Positions 26,523 to 35,039 of a stretch of 64,000 nucleotides of DNA are shown one piece after another. Position 1 is the stretch's first letter; each line of letters opens with the position of its first letter. The position numbers and the translations under genes are program-made. The notes beneath the pieces were generated by a model. It saw only the letters and a program-made list of their open reading frames with translations. It did no database searches and had not been told where the DNA came from. This DNA is from an uncultured Vicinamibacterales bacterium (GTDB taxonomy: Bacteria; Acidobacteriota; Vicinamibacteria; Vicinamibacterales; UBA8438), in contig OY282382.1 in NCBI GenBank assembly GCA_958295905.1, forward strand, positions 3,868,001-3,932,000, read 5' to 3'.

Positions 26523-27473
26523 ATGGGTGATCGGATCGTCATCACCGGCGCCGCCGGCTTCATCGGATCCCATCTCGCCGAGGCTCTCCTCGAGCGGGGC
26601 GACGCCGTCGTCGCGATCGACAACCTGTCGACCGGCGACCCTGCGAACATCGCCCATCTCGCCGACCGCGACTTCCGGTTCATCCGGCACGACGTCTCCA
26701 ACTACATCAGCCTGGAAGGACCGGTGGACGCGGTGCTGCACTGGGCCAGTCCGGCCAGCCCCATCGACTATCTCGAAAGGCCGATTCCGACCCTGAAGGT
26801 GGGGGCCCTGGGCACCCACAACGCCCTCGGTCTCGCCAAGGCCAAGCAGGCGCGGTTCGTCCTCGCCTCGACCTCGGAGGTCTATGGCGACCCCCTCGAG
26901 CATCCGCAGACCGAGAGCTACTGGGGGAACGTGAATCCGATCGGTCCACGGGGGGTCTACGACGAGGCCAAACGCTTCGCCGAGGCCATGACCACGGCCT
27001 ATCACCGCTATCACGGCATCGATACGAAGATCGTCCGGATCTTCAACACCTACGGACCCAGGATGCGGATCCGGGACGGTCGGGCCGTGCCCAACTTCAT
27101 CGCCCAGGCGCTGCGCGGCGAGGATCTGACCATCTACGGCGACGGCACCCAGACCCGCAGCTTCTGCTACATCAGCGATCTCGTGGACGGCATTCTCCGG
27201 CTGCTGCGGTCGGACACCAACGACCCGGTCAACATCGGGAACCCGAACGAGATGACGGTGGCGGGGATCGCGGAGCGGATCATCCGGCTGACCGGCTCGG
27301 CCAGCCGCATCGTGCATCAACCGCTCCCGGTCGATGATCCGAAGGTACGGCAGCCGGACATCGGCCGCGCACGCCGCATTCTCGACTGGGAGCCCCGCGT
27401 GTCCCTGACGGAGGGCCTGACGAAGACCATCGCCTTCGTCCGGAACGCGCTCGCCGACGTGCGCCAACGGTGA
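26523..27473 (+). CDS. UDP-glucuronate decarboxylase (UDP-xylose synthase)
   Basis: A 316-residue extended SDR enzyme. NAD-binding GAAGFIGSH at residue ~10; [20 protein letters not shown] and YDEAKRFAE (catalytic Tyr/Lys) with [10 protein letters not shown] are characteristic of UXS enzymes, which decarboxylate UDP-glucuronate to UDP-xylose. Length fits the soluble bacterial form. Together with ugd this gives a UDP-glucose > UDP-glucuronate > UDP-xylose route beside an exopolysaccharide initiator. A plain 4-epimerase is less likely given the ASPASP motif. The last 16 bp of the gene recur ~70 bp downstream. Confidence 0.88.
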   Translation: MGDRIVITGAAGFIGSHLAEALLERGDAVVAIDNLSTGDPANIAHLADRDFRFIRHDVSNYISLEGPVDAVLHWASPASPIDYLERPIPTLKVGALGTHNALGLAKAKQARFVLASTSEVYGDPLEHPQTESYWGNVNPIGPRGVYDEAKRFAEAMTTAYHRYHGIDTKIVRIFNTYGPRMRIRDGRAVPNFIAQALRGEDLTIYGDGTQTRSFCYISDLVDGILRLLRSDTNDPVNIGNPNEMTVAGIAERIIRLTGSASRIVHQPLPVDDPKVRQPDIGRARRILDWEPRVSLTEGLTKTIAFVRNALADVRQR

Positions 27474-27804
27474 CGGCGTCCCGGCGCCGGCGGCCCGCCG
27501 GGCCTCGCCGAGATCGCGCTCGCCGCCGCCGTGCGCCAACGGTGACCCTTGCCAGCCCGTGGTGAAACCCCCGCGTCGCACTGAGAGCGGCGAGGGCGCC
27601 AGCGGGCTGAAGAGCGCCAGCGGGCAAAGAGCGCCCGTGCCCGGCAAAGGCGTGGGGAGGGGCGCCTGTCGGACATCGGTAAGCAACCGACGAACAACGC
27701 AGGTCAGTCGGGATGTATCGCCGCTCGAAGGCAACGGGGACCTTCGCCGCGGGCGGTCACCCCCGGACGGCCCCCTCGTGCGGGCGCGCGACGCCGACCC
27801 GCCC
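27474..27804 (+). repeat. family C element C1 and flanking duplication
   Basis: 27474-27552 contains a second copy of the preceding gene's 3' end (GTGCGCCAACGGTGA). 27553-27757 is a family C element: left end CAGCCCGTGGTGAAAC, then CGCACTGAGAGCGGCGAG, CCGACGAACAACGCAG, GCCGCTCGAAGGCAACGGGG and a decayed right end (CCGCGGGCGG). It lies between the convergent UDP-xylose synthase and pgsA-like genes and has no coding frame. Confidence 0.75.
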
Positions 27805-28356
27805 TTACTCGCTGAGCACCCGCGTGGCGTGCGCGATGTAGTGAAGCCCGGAAACCAAGGTGATTGCCAACGCGCCCCAGATGGCGGCGTCCACGACGAC
27901 CGAGGGTTGCTCCAGCCAGTTGAAAAGCAGGGTGAGGGCAACCGTCAGAATGTAGATCAGCGTCGCCAGCTTCCCCAGCATCGTCGGTGGGAACGTGCGC
28001 CGTCCGACCCCGAGATTGACGACCGCCACCGTCACCACGATGATCACGTCGCGGCTGATGACGAGCACCGTCAGCCAGACCGGAAACTGGTTGGGCAGGT
28101 CGAGGCCGGGGAGGGTGAGGACGACGAACGTCGAGATGAGGAGCAGCTTGTCGGCCATGGGGTCGAGCAGCGCGCCCAGGGTCGTCGGTTCCCCCCACCA
28201 CCGCGCCATCACGCCGTCCAGGGCATCGGTCACTCCGGCCACGATGAACACGACCAGCGCCCAGCCGTTCAATCCGTACACCACGAGAATGACCAAGGCC
28301 GGGATCAGAAGCATCCGAAGCAGCGTGAGTTGGTTCGCAACCGTCAACGCCGACAT
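27805..28356 (-). CDS. CDP-alcohol phosphatidyltransferase (second PgsA-like)
   Basis: A 183-residue integral membrane enzyme with signature DALDGVMARWWGE then LGALLDPMADK, the D-G-A-R...G...D...D catalytic pattern of CDP-alcohol phosphotransferases. Its opening MSALTVANQLTLLRMLLIPAL resembles PgsA, but it lacks the longer tail of the copy at 3786 and pairs with no phosphatase gene. It might make phosphatidylglycerophosphate, cardiolipin (ClsC-like) or another polar lipid. A family A block lies upstream, between it and the TPR/SLH gene. Confidence 0.82.
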   Translation of the reverse strand: MSALTVANQLTLLRMLLIPALVILVVYGLNGWALVVFIVAGVTDALDGVMARWWGEPTTLGALLDPMADKLLLISTFVVLTLPGLDLPNQFPVWLTVLVISRDVIIVVTVAVVNLGVGRRTFPPTMLGKLATLIYILTVALTLLFNWLEQPSVVVDAAIWGALAITLVSGLHYIAHATRVLSE

Positions 28357-28374
28357 GGCTCGTCATCCAACGGG

Positions 28375-28690
28375 TCCGGGCGCGGACGGCCGCCCGGCGG
28401 GGAACCGAGGAGCCCCGGCCCGGAGATCGGCGCCTTCGGCGCCGCCGCCCGCCCAACCAATCTTGCCGTCGTCCGCGCCGTTCCACGGCGCAGACGCCTA
28501 GCCCGGAGAGCGTCGCCTGCGGCTCCGCTCACCGCCCAACCAACCCTCCAGGGAGTCGGCGCCTCCGGGGGGAGGCGGCGCCGTTCTACGGCGCAGACTC
28601 CTAGCCCGGAAATCGTCGCCGGCGGCGCCGATCGCCGCCGAACCAACCCTCCAGGAAATCCGCGCCGCGCTACGGCGCAGACCCCCGCCT
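28375..28690 (+). repeat. family A locus A6 (about three units)
   Basis: Three tandem units, each with CCCGGA(A/G)A, CCAACCAACCCTCCAGG and GGCGCAGAC; the middle one has the full GC hairpin (GGCGCCTCC...GGAGGCGGCGCC). The last unit ends 10-15 bp from the TPR/SLH stop codon. No coding frame. Confidence 0.82.
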
Positions 28691-30022
28691 CTAACGGGCG
28701 GCCGCCCGATACAGGCGGGACAAGGCCGCCATCGCCTCACCGCCGGTTACGGAGAGGCCTGGCCGAAACATGTTCTGCGGGAGCGGAGACAGCAACCCGG
28801 CCGCTACCGCCTCAGACGCCGCCGGATAGTCGAGGTGTCCTGGATCCAGATCGGAGAATGGCGGCAGCGCGGCCGTCGATACCGGATCGACCCCGGCGGC
28901 GCGCAGCAAGCGGACCATGATCTGCGCGAGCTCCGCACGGTTCACGACCCGCTCCGGCTGAAAACGGTAGTTGACATCGGCCTGCATGATCCCGGCCTGC
29001 GCGACATCGATCATCCACCGGTACGCCCAATGGTCGCGGGCGTCGGTGATGATGGCGGCGCGGTCGCCGGCCTGACCGGCCAGCACCGACTCGAACTGCA
29101 ACCCCAGCAGGGCCGCGAGCTGCCCGCGGGTAATCGCGTCCGCGGCCTCGATGGCCGCATACTCGATCGGCAGCTCAGCCGTCCGGCGGCGCCAATCCAG
29201 ATCCGCGAGCCGGCGCGCGACATCGGGTCCCGATGCGAGGGCGTCGGCCCGGAGCAACGCCTGCTCCGCGCGGTCCAGATCGCCGCGGGCGAGATGCAGC
29301 TCCGCGACAAGCAGCCAAGCGTCCAGGGCGTTCGGATCAAGGGCGATCGCGCGATCCAGCCGGGCCAGGGCCGAGGCCGTATCGCCGCGCCGCCGTTCGA
29401 CGTCCGCCAGCTCGACGTAGAGAAAAGCGGACTCGGGAGACGCCCCGATGACCCGTTCGTAGGCCGCAATCGCATCGGCATCGCGCCCCGCCTCGACCGC
29501 TTCACGGGCGAGGGCGACCTGCACCGTCATCGAGGTGAACTCGAGCTCCGCGATGCGCTGGCGCACCGGCGTCAAGCTCGGGTCGGCCGCAAGGGCCGCG
29601 CCGAGGTCCGCAATCGCCTCGGTGACGCGGTCCTCGAGCAGCAACGCTTCGGCCCGCCCCAGCCGCGCCGGAACGTAGGCCGGGACCCGGGCGAGAACCC
29701 CCTGGAACCGGGCAATCGCACCGCCCGCATCGCCCCGGGCCAGGGCGAGGAATCCGAGCCCCGTCGCCGACGGATGAAACGAGGGCGCGTCGCGCAGAAT
29801 CCCGACGAAACGAAGCTCCGCGGCCTCGAGCTGCCCCGCCTGCAGGAACGCCCAGGCGTCACGGTGGGCGGCCGCGGCGGGAGTCCCCTCCAGCTCAGCC
29901 GAAACCGCCGGAAACGGGTAGTCCGGGTAGGCCGGCGTCGTGGCCACCGGGACGCGGGCGGCGCACCCGGACAGGAGTCCGCACAACGCGGCAACGACGA
30001 CGACGGCCCGCGCGTTCTCCAT
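28691..30022 (-). CDS. TPR lipoprotein with C-terminal SLH-like domain
   Basis: A 443-residue exported lipoprotein: signal with lipobox CGLLSGC (Cys ~20), then TPR-like helical repeats from ~55 to ~290 (AIARFQGVLARVPAYVPA, AIAAYERVIGASPESAFLY, ALARLDRAIALDPNALDAW). The C-terminal ~130 residues carry S-layer-homology-like features: D(A)RDHWAYRWMIDVAQAGIM, VNRAELAQIMVRLL, FSDLDPGHLDYPAASEAVAAGLLSP, and GGEAMAALSRLY. SLH modules bind secondary cell-wall polymers or outer-membrane porins. Function unknown; probably periplasmic envelope organisation. The C-terminus runs up to a family A repeat. Confidence 0.78.
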   Translation of the reverse strand: MENARAVVVVAALCGLLSGCAARVPVATTPAYPDYPFPAVSAELEGTPAAAAHRDAWAFLQAGQLEAAELRFVGILRDAPSFHPSATGLGFLALARGDAGGAIARFQGVLARVPAYVPARLGRAEALLLEDRVTEAIADLGAALAADPSLTPVRQRIAELEFTSMTVQVALAREAVEAGRDADAIAAYERVIGASPESAFLYVELADVERRRGDTASALARLDRAIALDPNALDAWLLVAELHLARGDLDRAEQALLRADALASGPDVARRLADLDWRRRTAELPIEYAAIEAADAITRGQLAALLGLQFESVLAGQAGDRAAIITDARDHWAYRWMIDVAQAGIMQADVNYRFQPERVVNRAELAQIMVRLLRAAGVDPVSTAALPPFSDLDPGHLDYPAASEAVAAGLLSPLPQNMFRPGLSVTGGEAMAALSRLYRAAAR

Positions 30023-30216
30023 GACTCAGCGCTTCGCCGCGAGGAGCCCTTCTCCCCGGCGCCAGCCTGGAACCACCGACGCCGGTGCGGAACGTGCCGC
30101 TGCCGCCCGGCTCCATCGCGCCGAGGGAGACTCCGCATCGATCGGCCGATCGACGCTCCTGGACCCGAACCCGCGCCCCGTGCGCCCGCAACAGGGCATC
30201 GATACGCCGCCAGCCG

Positions 30217-30924
30217 TCACGCCAGCGATTGTAGCACGCGTTCCCATTCGACCGCGCCCCCGCGAACCAGCCGCGGATGGCGGCCCCGCACGTCGACGAT
30301 CGTCGATGGCGGTCCTGTCAACGCCGCCGATTGCTCGAGCACGAGGGCCACCGCCGAGCCCAGGCCGTCGACCACTTCGGCCGCCGTCGCGGCGGGCCGG
30401 CGGCCGGCTCGATTCGCGCTGGTCGCGGTGATGGGTCCGCCGCGCAACGCGGCCAGCCGGCGGGCGGCGGGACTACGGGGCACCCGTATCGCCACCGAGC
30501 CGTCAGCCGCGCACACGCCGTCGGCGAACGCGGCCTCCGGATCGAAGACGAGGGTCAGCGGGCCGGGCCAGAAGCTGGAGGCCAACCGGCACCCCAACGG
30601 CGGCAGGGCGCCCGCTCCGGCCTCGACCTGGGTCAGGCTGGCCGCGATCAAGGGTATCCCGGCCCGCGCCGACCGGGTCTTCAACCGGCACAGGCGCTGG
30701 ACCGCGGCCGCCCGCGTCGGATCCACCCCGAGACCGTACAGCGTATCGGTCGGATAGGCGACGATGCTCCCGTCCGCCAGCGCGCCGGCCGCCTGCCTGA
30801 GTGCTCGATCGGGCGCAGTCTCGTCCAGGCGAACGATGCGGGCGCCCGCGGCGCCGCCCCCCGGTGCGGACGGCCCATCGCCAGAACCGGACCGGATGCT
30901 CCATGATCGATGGATCGAGGTCAT
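30217..30924 (-). CDS. tsaC: L-threonylcarbamoyladenylate synthase (TsaC/Sua5/YrdC)
   Basis: A 235-residue enzyme making threonylcarbamoyl-AMP from Thr, bicarbonate and ATP for tRNA t6A37. YrdC-domain motifs: YPTDTLYGLGVDPT, KTRSARAG, FWPGPLTLVF, VAIRVPRSPAAR and ATSANRAGRRPA. The conserved K of the usual K-x-R pair (KTRSA) is present. It has no Sua5 C-terminal domain. ATG at 30924 is chosen; the N-terminal ~30 residues are Gly/Ser-rich and probably disordered. It lies 177 bp after glpX on the same strand. Confidence 0.88.
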   Translation of the reverse strand: MTSIHRSWSIRSGSGDGPSAPGGGAAGARIVRLDETAPDRALRQAAGALADGSIVAYPTDTLYGLGVDPTRAAAVQRLCRLKTRSARAGIPLIAASLTQVEAGAGALPPLGCRLASSFWPGPLTLVFDPEAAFADGVCAADGSVAIRVPRSPAARRLAALRGGPITATSANRAGRRPAATAAEVVDGLGSAVALVLEQSAALTGPPSTIVDVRGRHPRLVRGGAVEWERVLQSLA

Positions 30925-31101
30925 CGTGCCTGCCAAGTCTTCCCGCGCTCCGAAACGCCCGTCGAGACCGCCACGCGTCCCGCTGCTCCGCCGGCGCGGG
31001 GGCCCCCACCCGGACAAGATCAAGGCGCTGTTCCGCGACCGCAAGCACCGGGGACGTTCCGGGACGACCGGCCGAGCGCGACCGCGGGACGCGGCGCCTC
31101 G

Positions 31102-32121
31102 TCAGAAGTGCACCACCATGTTGGAGTCGCCGGTCAGATGGATGGTGTCCACGAACTGGATGCGTTGGGGGCTGGTCTGCATGACCAGCGAGTTGGTCCG
31201 CGCCCCGTCCCCGAAGAAGCGAACGCCCCGCATCAGGGTACCGTCGGTGACACCGGTGGCCGCGAAGGTGATCTGCCGGCCGCAGGCGAGGTCGGCGGCG
31301 CGATAGACGCGGCCCATGTCGGTGATTCCCATCGACCGGCACCGTTCCTCCTTCTCCGGCGTATCCACGACCAGCCGGGCGAAAATCTCGCCGTTCAGAC
31401 AGCGCATCGCGGCCGCGACGAGCACGCCCTCCGGCGCGCCGCCGGTCCCCATGACCGCGTGCACGCCGCTGCCCCGCACCGCGGCCGAAATGCCCGCCGA
31501 CAGGTCGCCGTCGCCAATCAGTCGGATACGGGCGCCGGCCTCCCGGATGTCCGCGATCAACTGCCGGTGGCGCGGCCGGTCGAGCACGATCACGACGAGG
31601 TCCTCGACCTTGCGGTCCAGACACCGCGCGATGGCCCGCAGATTGTCCCGGACCGGCGCATCCAGATAGACGGCATGCCTGGAGCTCGGTCCCACGACGA
31701 GCTTGTCCATGTAGATGTCCGGGGCGTGCAGCAACCCGCCGCGTTCGGACACCGCCAGCACCGCGATCGCGTTCGACGCCCCGGTGGCGCAGAGGTTGGT
31801 TCCCTCCAGCGGGTCGACCGCGATGTCCACCTCCGGCAGCGCGGCGGCGTCCCGGCCCGCCCCCGCGGCATGCGCGGTCCCCACCAGTTCGCCGATGTAA
31901 AGCATCGGCGCTTCATCCCGCTCGCCCTCGCCGATGACCACCCGGCCGTCGATCGGCACCCTGTCCAGGGTCTCCCGCATCGACTCGACGGCGACCTGAT
32001 CGGACCGGTGGCGATCGCCCTGACCCATCGTATGGGCGCACGCGACGGCGGCCCGCTCGACGACCTCGAGCAAGGCGGATGTGATGTCGGCGCCCATGCC
32101 GGCCTGGCTGCTGTCACTCAT
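31102..32121 (-). CDS. glpX: class II fructose-1,6-bisphosphatase
   Basis: A 339-residue GlpX-type phosphatase converting fructose 1,6-bisphosphate to fructose 6-phosphate in gluconeogenesis. Metal and substrate motifs: [60 protein letters not shown] and the [11 protein letters not shown] loop are all intact. Length matches the family. The ATG at 32121 follows AGGAG at slightly long spacing. It is downstream of the SAM hydrolase gene on the same strand (45-bp gap). Confidence 0.94.
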   Translation of the reverse strand: MSDSSQAGMGADITSALLEVVERAAVACAHTMGQGDRHRSDQVAVESMRETLDRVPIDGRVVIGEGERDEAPMLYIGELVGTAHAAGAGRDAAALPEVDIAVDPLEGTNLCATGASNAIAVLAVSERGGLLHAPDIYMDKLVVGPSSRHAVYLDAPVRDNLRAIARCLDRKVEDLVVIVLDRPRHRQLIADIREAGARIRLIGDGDLSAGISAAVRGSGVHAVMGTGGAPEGVLVAAAMRCLNGEIFARLVVDTPEKEERCRSMGITDMGRVYRAADLACGRQITFAATGVTDGTLMRGVRFFGDGARTNSLVMQTSPQRIQFVDTIHLTGDSNMVVHF

Positions 32122-32166
32122 GCGGTCGCGGTTCTCCTTGAATCGACCGGACGCCGGGGGCGCCGG

Positions 32167-32958
32167 TCACCGGCTGGTCATCTGGACGGCGGCGCCCACC
32201 TGCAGGTCGAGGCGTTCGGCCGCGCTGGCCGCGTTGGCGGCGAACTCGAGATGATCGGTGCTGCCGAACAGGGCGCAGACCTCGCCGGGACCGATGTCCG
32301 CGTAGGTCTCAACGAGCCGCCCCACCGCGTGGCCTCCGACCACGATGTCGATGCCCCCGGCCGCGGCCAGCCGTTCGCAGTCCCGGCGGTCCAGGTTCGT
32401 CACCAAGTTGCCGAATCGGTCGATGCGAACGACGCTGCCGCCGATCGAGCCGTCCCGCATCTCGATCGCCGGCAGCTCAAGCGTGACGTAGCCGCGCAGA
32501 GGCCGCCCCAGGGCGGACAGTCGAATCCCCCGGGCCAGCCACGCCGCGGCGGGGGCGAAGCGGTCCCGCCCCTCGAACGTCCGGCTGACGGCCGGTCGCG
32601 CATACCGGCGCTCGGTCAGCTCCACGATCTGTTTCGGCGGGCTCTGCGCGAAGACATGGGTGAGAACGCCGTTGTCCGGCGCAACGAATCGGTGGTGGCC
32701 CGTATCGGCGGCGAGCCCGCGCCGGGTGGATCCGACGCCGGGGTCGACGACGACGAGAAACACGCTGCCGGCGGGAAAGTACCGATGGGCGGCGGCCAGC
32801 TCCAGCGAGGCGGCCCGGCGATCATGAGGTGGAATGTCGTGCGTGACGTCCACGAGGGCGGCGTCCGGACAGATATCCAGAATCACCCCCCGCATGGCGC
32901 CCGCGTAATGGTCGCGGGTACCGAAATCACTCAACAGACCGACGACTGGACGAGCCAT
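32167..32958 (-). CDS. SAM hydroxide adenosyltransferase (DUF62 family)
   Basis: A 263-residue protein of the fluorinase/chlorinase-like superfamily, whose common members hydrolyse S-adenosylmethionine to adenosine and methionine. Motifs are GLLSDFGTRDHYAGAM at the start, VVVDPGVGSTRRG (Asp and Arg of the D-R-H triad), APDNGVLT, and RIDRFGNLVTN in the C-terminal domain. The position I expect for the triad His (usually TFHGRD) reads TFEGRD here, so activity may differ. The start at 32958 gives a normal length. It precedes glpX and follows bactofilin in direction. Confidence 0.85.
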   Translation of the reverse strand: MARPVVGLLSDFGTRDHYAGAMRGVILDICPDAALVDVTHDIPPHDRRAASLELAAAHRYFPAGSVFLVVVDPGVGSTRRGLAADTGHHRFVAPDNGVLTHVFAQSPPKQIVELTERRYARPAVSRTFEGRDRFAPAAAWLARGIRLSALGRPLRGYVTLELPAIEMRDGSIGGSVVRIDRFGNLVTNLDRRDCERLAAAGGIDIVVGGHAVGRLVETYADIGPGEVCALFGSTDHLEFAANAASAAERLDLQVGAAVQMTSR

Positions 32959-33033
32959 CTGTTCCGTTCAGGCCCGCGACGGGCTCCCGTGGGCCCGCGG
33001 TCGTACCGGCCCGCCCGAGCGCACCGCCGGACG

Positions 33034-33537
33034 CTACACGCTCTTGTTGTTCCTCGCGGGCGGCGCCGGGGGTTTTCGGGGCTCGCCGCCGCCCGCCTTC
33101 GGTTCGCTCCGAGAGCGGTTCGCCGGTTGCGCCTGCTGCTGCATGTCGATGCCGCCGCGGAACTTGGCGCCTTCGGCAATGGCGACCCGCGGAGCCTTGA
33201 TATCGCCTTCGACCGTTCCCTCGTTCCGAATCGCGACCTTCTCGGCCGCTTCGATGTTGCCGATGACCTCACCGAGCACGACAATCGACTTCGCGACCAC
33301 CTGCGCCCGAATGCGTCCGTGGGCGCCGATGGTCAGGACGTGCTGCTTGAGGGTGATCTTGCCCTCGACCTGTCCCTCGATCGTCAGGTCCTCGCTGCCG
33401 CGGAGCTCGCCCTTGACGACGATCGACTTGCCGATGGTCACGTTCTCGTTCACGCTCCGTCCCTCGGCGAGGTCGGAGCCGGCGTTGTTCGTGACCGGAG
33501 GGGTCACCGGCTGGGGCGGTTCTTCGCGCTTCCACAT
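33034..33537 (-). CDS. bactofilin (second copy)
   Basis: A 167-residue bactofilin. The central ~100 residues form the DUF583 beta-helix: IGKSIVVKGELRGSEDLTIEGQVEGKI, VVAKSIVVLGEVIGNIEAAEKV and GDIKAPRVAIAEGAKFRGGID. The tails are disordered, Pro/Gln-rich at the N-terminus and basic Pro/Ala-rich at the C-terminus (RSRSEPKAGGGEPRKP), as in membrane-targeted bactofilins. ATG at 33537 has GGAG upstream. It likely polymerises under the inner membrane. The paralogue at 7140 has a different N-terminus, so the two may form distinct filaments. Confidence 0.9.
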   Translation of the reverse strand: MWKREEPPQPVTPPVTNNAGSDLAEGRSVNENVTIGKSIVVKGELRGSEDLTIEGQVEGKITLKQHVLTIGAHGRIRAQVVAKSIVVLGEVIGNIEAAEKVAIRNEGTVEGDIKAPRVAIAEGAKFRGGIDMQQQAQPANRSRSEPKAGGGEPRKPPAPPARNNKSV

Positions 33538-33863
33538 GAGTGCTTCTCCGGGCCACGCGGCCGTGGGGAATCGCGTTCCCGTGCCGGCTCCGCCACCCCT
33601 GTCGAGAGTGACGCGACTGATCCGGCGCCTCGAGCGACGTGCCCTGCGCATCCGGCGACCTCCTGCCGAAGGCGGTGAATCAATGGTACGATGAGCGCTC
33701 GCGGAGTGTCCACCGGCGGCCTCACCGCGGAGATACTCCCCCGTTATCGGCAGATGCGCCGACCGCCGACAGCCGCCGTCCCGGCCGCGGGCATCGAGAC
33801 GCGCGGGGGGAAAGCCCCGCGCGGTTTCACCGCGGGCTCCCGGACGCTGGTAGATTGGATACG
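33538..33863. other. divergent intergenic region, bactofilin / cysteine desulfurase
   Basis: 326 bp with no supported gene. The plus-strand frame is open here but has no coding features upstream of the GTG at 33864. A GGTACGAT box near 33685 and TAGATT at 33851 are the AT-richer spots. Confidence 0.4.
33851..33856 (+). promoter_or_regulatory. -10 box (TAGATT) immediately before the desulfurase start
   Basis: TAGATT ends 7 nt before GTG at 33864, so transcription would begin at or next to the start codon (leaderless). No Shine-Dalgarno is present. Confidence 0.35.
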
Positions 33864-35033
33864 GTGACCGGGATCTATCTGGACCACAACGCGACGACGC
33901 CGGTGGCCCCTCCGGTGGCCGACGCGATGACGAGCGCCCTGCGCACCGTCTTCGGCAATCCGTCCAGCGTGCACGCGTACGGGCAGGAGGCGAAGACCGC
34001 CCTCGACGAGGCCCGGGCCGCGGTGGCCCGCCTGATCGGCGCCGAACCCACGGAGATCGTCTTCACGTCCGGGGGTTCCGAATCGAACAACTTGGCCATT
34101 CGAGGCGTCGCGGAGGCCGCCGCGGACGCCGGCCGGCGTCATCTCGTCGCGAGCGCCATCGAGCACGAAGCCGTCCTGCGCACCCTGAAGGCCCTCCACA
34201 AGGGCCGGTCCACGACCTTGGTGGCGGTCGACGAACGCGGGGTCGTCACCGCCGAGCGGCTCGCCGCGGCGCTGACCGACGAAACCGCGCTCGTCTCCAT
34301 CATGCACGCCAACAACGAGATAGGCACGATTCAACCCATCGCCGAGCTGGCTGCGCTGGCCCACGAGCGCGGCGCCCTCATGCACACGGACGCGGTGCAG
34401 TCGGTGGGCAAGATCCCGGTCGACGTGCGCCGCCTGGGCGTCGATCTGCTGTCGCTGTCGGGCCACAAGTTCAACGGTCCCAAGGGGGCCGGCATCCTCT
34501 GGATTCGCCGGGGCACGCGGCTGCATGCGCAGATGACGGGCGGCCGGCAGGAACGCAACCGGCGGGCCGGCACGGAGAACCTGCCCGCCATCGTCGGCCT
34601 CGGCGCGGCGGCGCGCCGGCTGCTGGACAAGCCCGAGTCGGCGACGGACCTCGCGGCGCTTCGGGATCGGCTCGAAGCGGGCATCCTCGCCACCGTGTCC
34701 GGCGCCGCCGTGAACGGGGCTTCGCCCCCCCGCGTCGGGAACACCTCGAACATCAGCTTCCACGGCGTCGAGGCGGAATCGCTGCTCATCGCCCTGGATC
34801 TCGAGGGCATCGCGGTGTCGACCGGGTCCGCCTGCTCTTCCGGGACCCTCGAACCTTCCCATGTCCTGCGGGCGATGGGCTTCTCGCCGCATCGCACCCA
34901 GAACTCGATCCGATTCAGCCTCGGGCTCGGCAATACCGCCGACGAGGTGGACCGTGTGGTCGCCGTCCTGCCCGGCATCATCGACCGCCTCCGCGCGCTC
35001 GCCGGCCGCGGCGCGGCGGCGGTGGGGCGCTGA
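33864..35033 (+). CDS. cysteine desulfurase (NifS/IscS family)
   Basis: A 389-residue PLP enzyme that takes sulfur from cysteine for Fe-S clusters and tRNA thiolation. IYLDHNATTPV opens the protein; FTSGGSESNN, HANNEIGTIQ, HTDAVQSVGK and SLSGHKFNGPKGAG (PLP Lys) follow, and the mobile catalytic-Cys loop is GSACSSGT near residue 325. GTG at 33864 is chosen; TTG at 33855 is an in-frame alternative. It is 6 nt upstream of mnmA, the expected sulfur acceptor, so this is an IscS/MnmA sulfur-relay operon. Confidence 0.92.
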   Translation: MTGIYLDHNATTPVAPPVADAMTSALRTVFGNPSSVHAYGQEAKTALDEARAAVARLIGAEPTEIVFTSGGSESNNLAIRGVAEAAADAGRRHLVASAIEHEAVLRTLKALHKGRSTTLVAVDERGVVTAERLAAALTDETALVSIMHANNEIGTIQPIAELAALAHERGALMHTDAVQSVGKIPVDVRRLGVDLLSLSGHKFNGPKGAGILWIRRGTRLHAQMTGGRQERNRRAGTENLPAIVGLGAAARRLLDKPESATDLAALRDRLEAGILATVSGAAVNGASPPRVGNTSNISFHGVEAESLLIALDLEGIAVSTGSACSSGTLEPSHVLRAMGFSPHRTQNSIRFSLGLGNTADEVDRVVAVLPGIIDRLRALAGRGAAAVGR

Positions 35034-35039
35034 CCGCCG

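Noticed and set aside
24522..27941. Very long open frame on the minus strand opposite the polysaccharide genes
   Set aside because: It is the antisense of genes with clear domains; composition is low-complexity Arg/Gly/Val/His and no family motif appears. Long antisense frames are expected at this GC content.
30927..31306. Plus-strand frame starting with GTG between tsaC and glpX (reads APKRPSRPPRVPLLRRRGGP)
   Set aside because: The first ~50 codons look somewhat coding-like (DKIKALFRDRK), but the frame runs deep into glpX antisense and no start site or family is recognisable.
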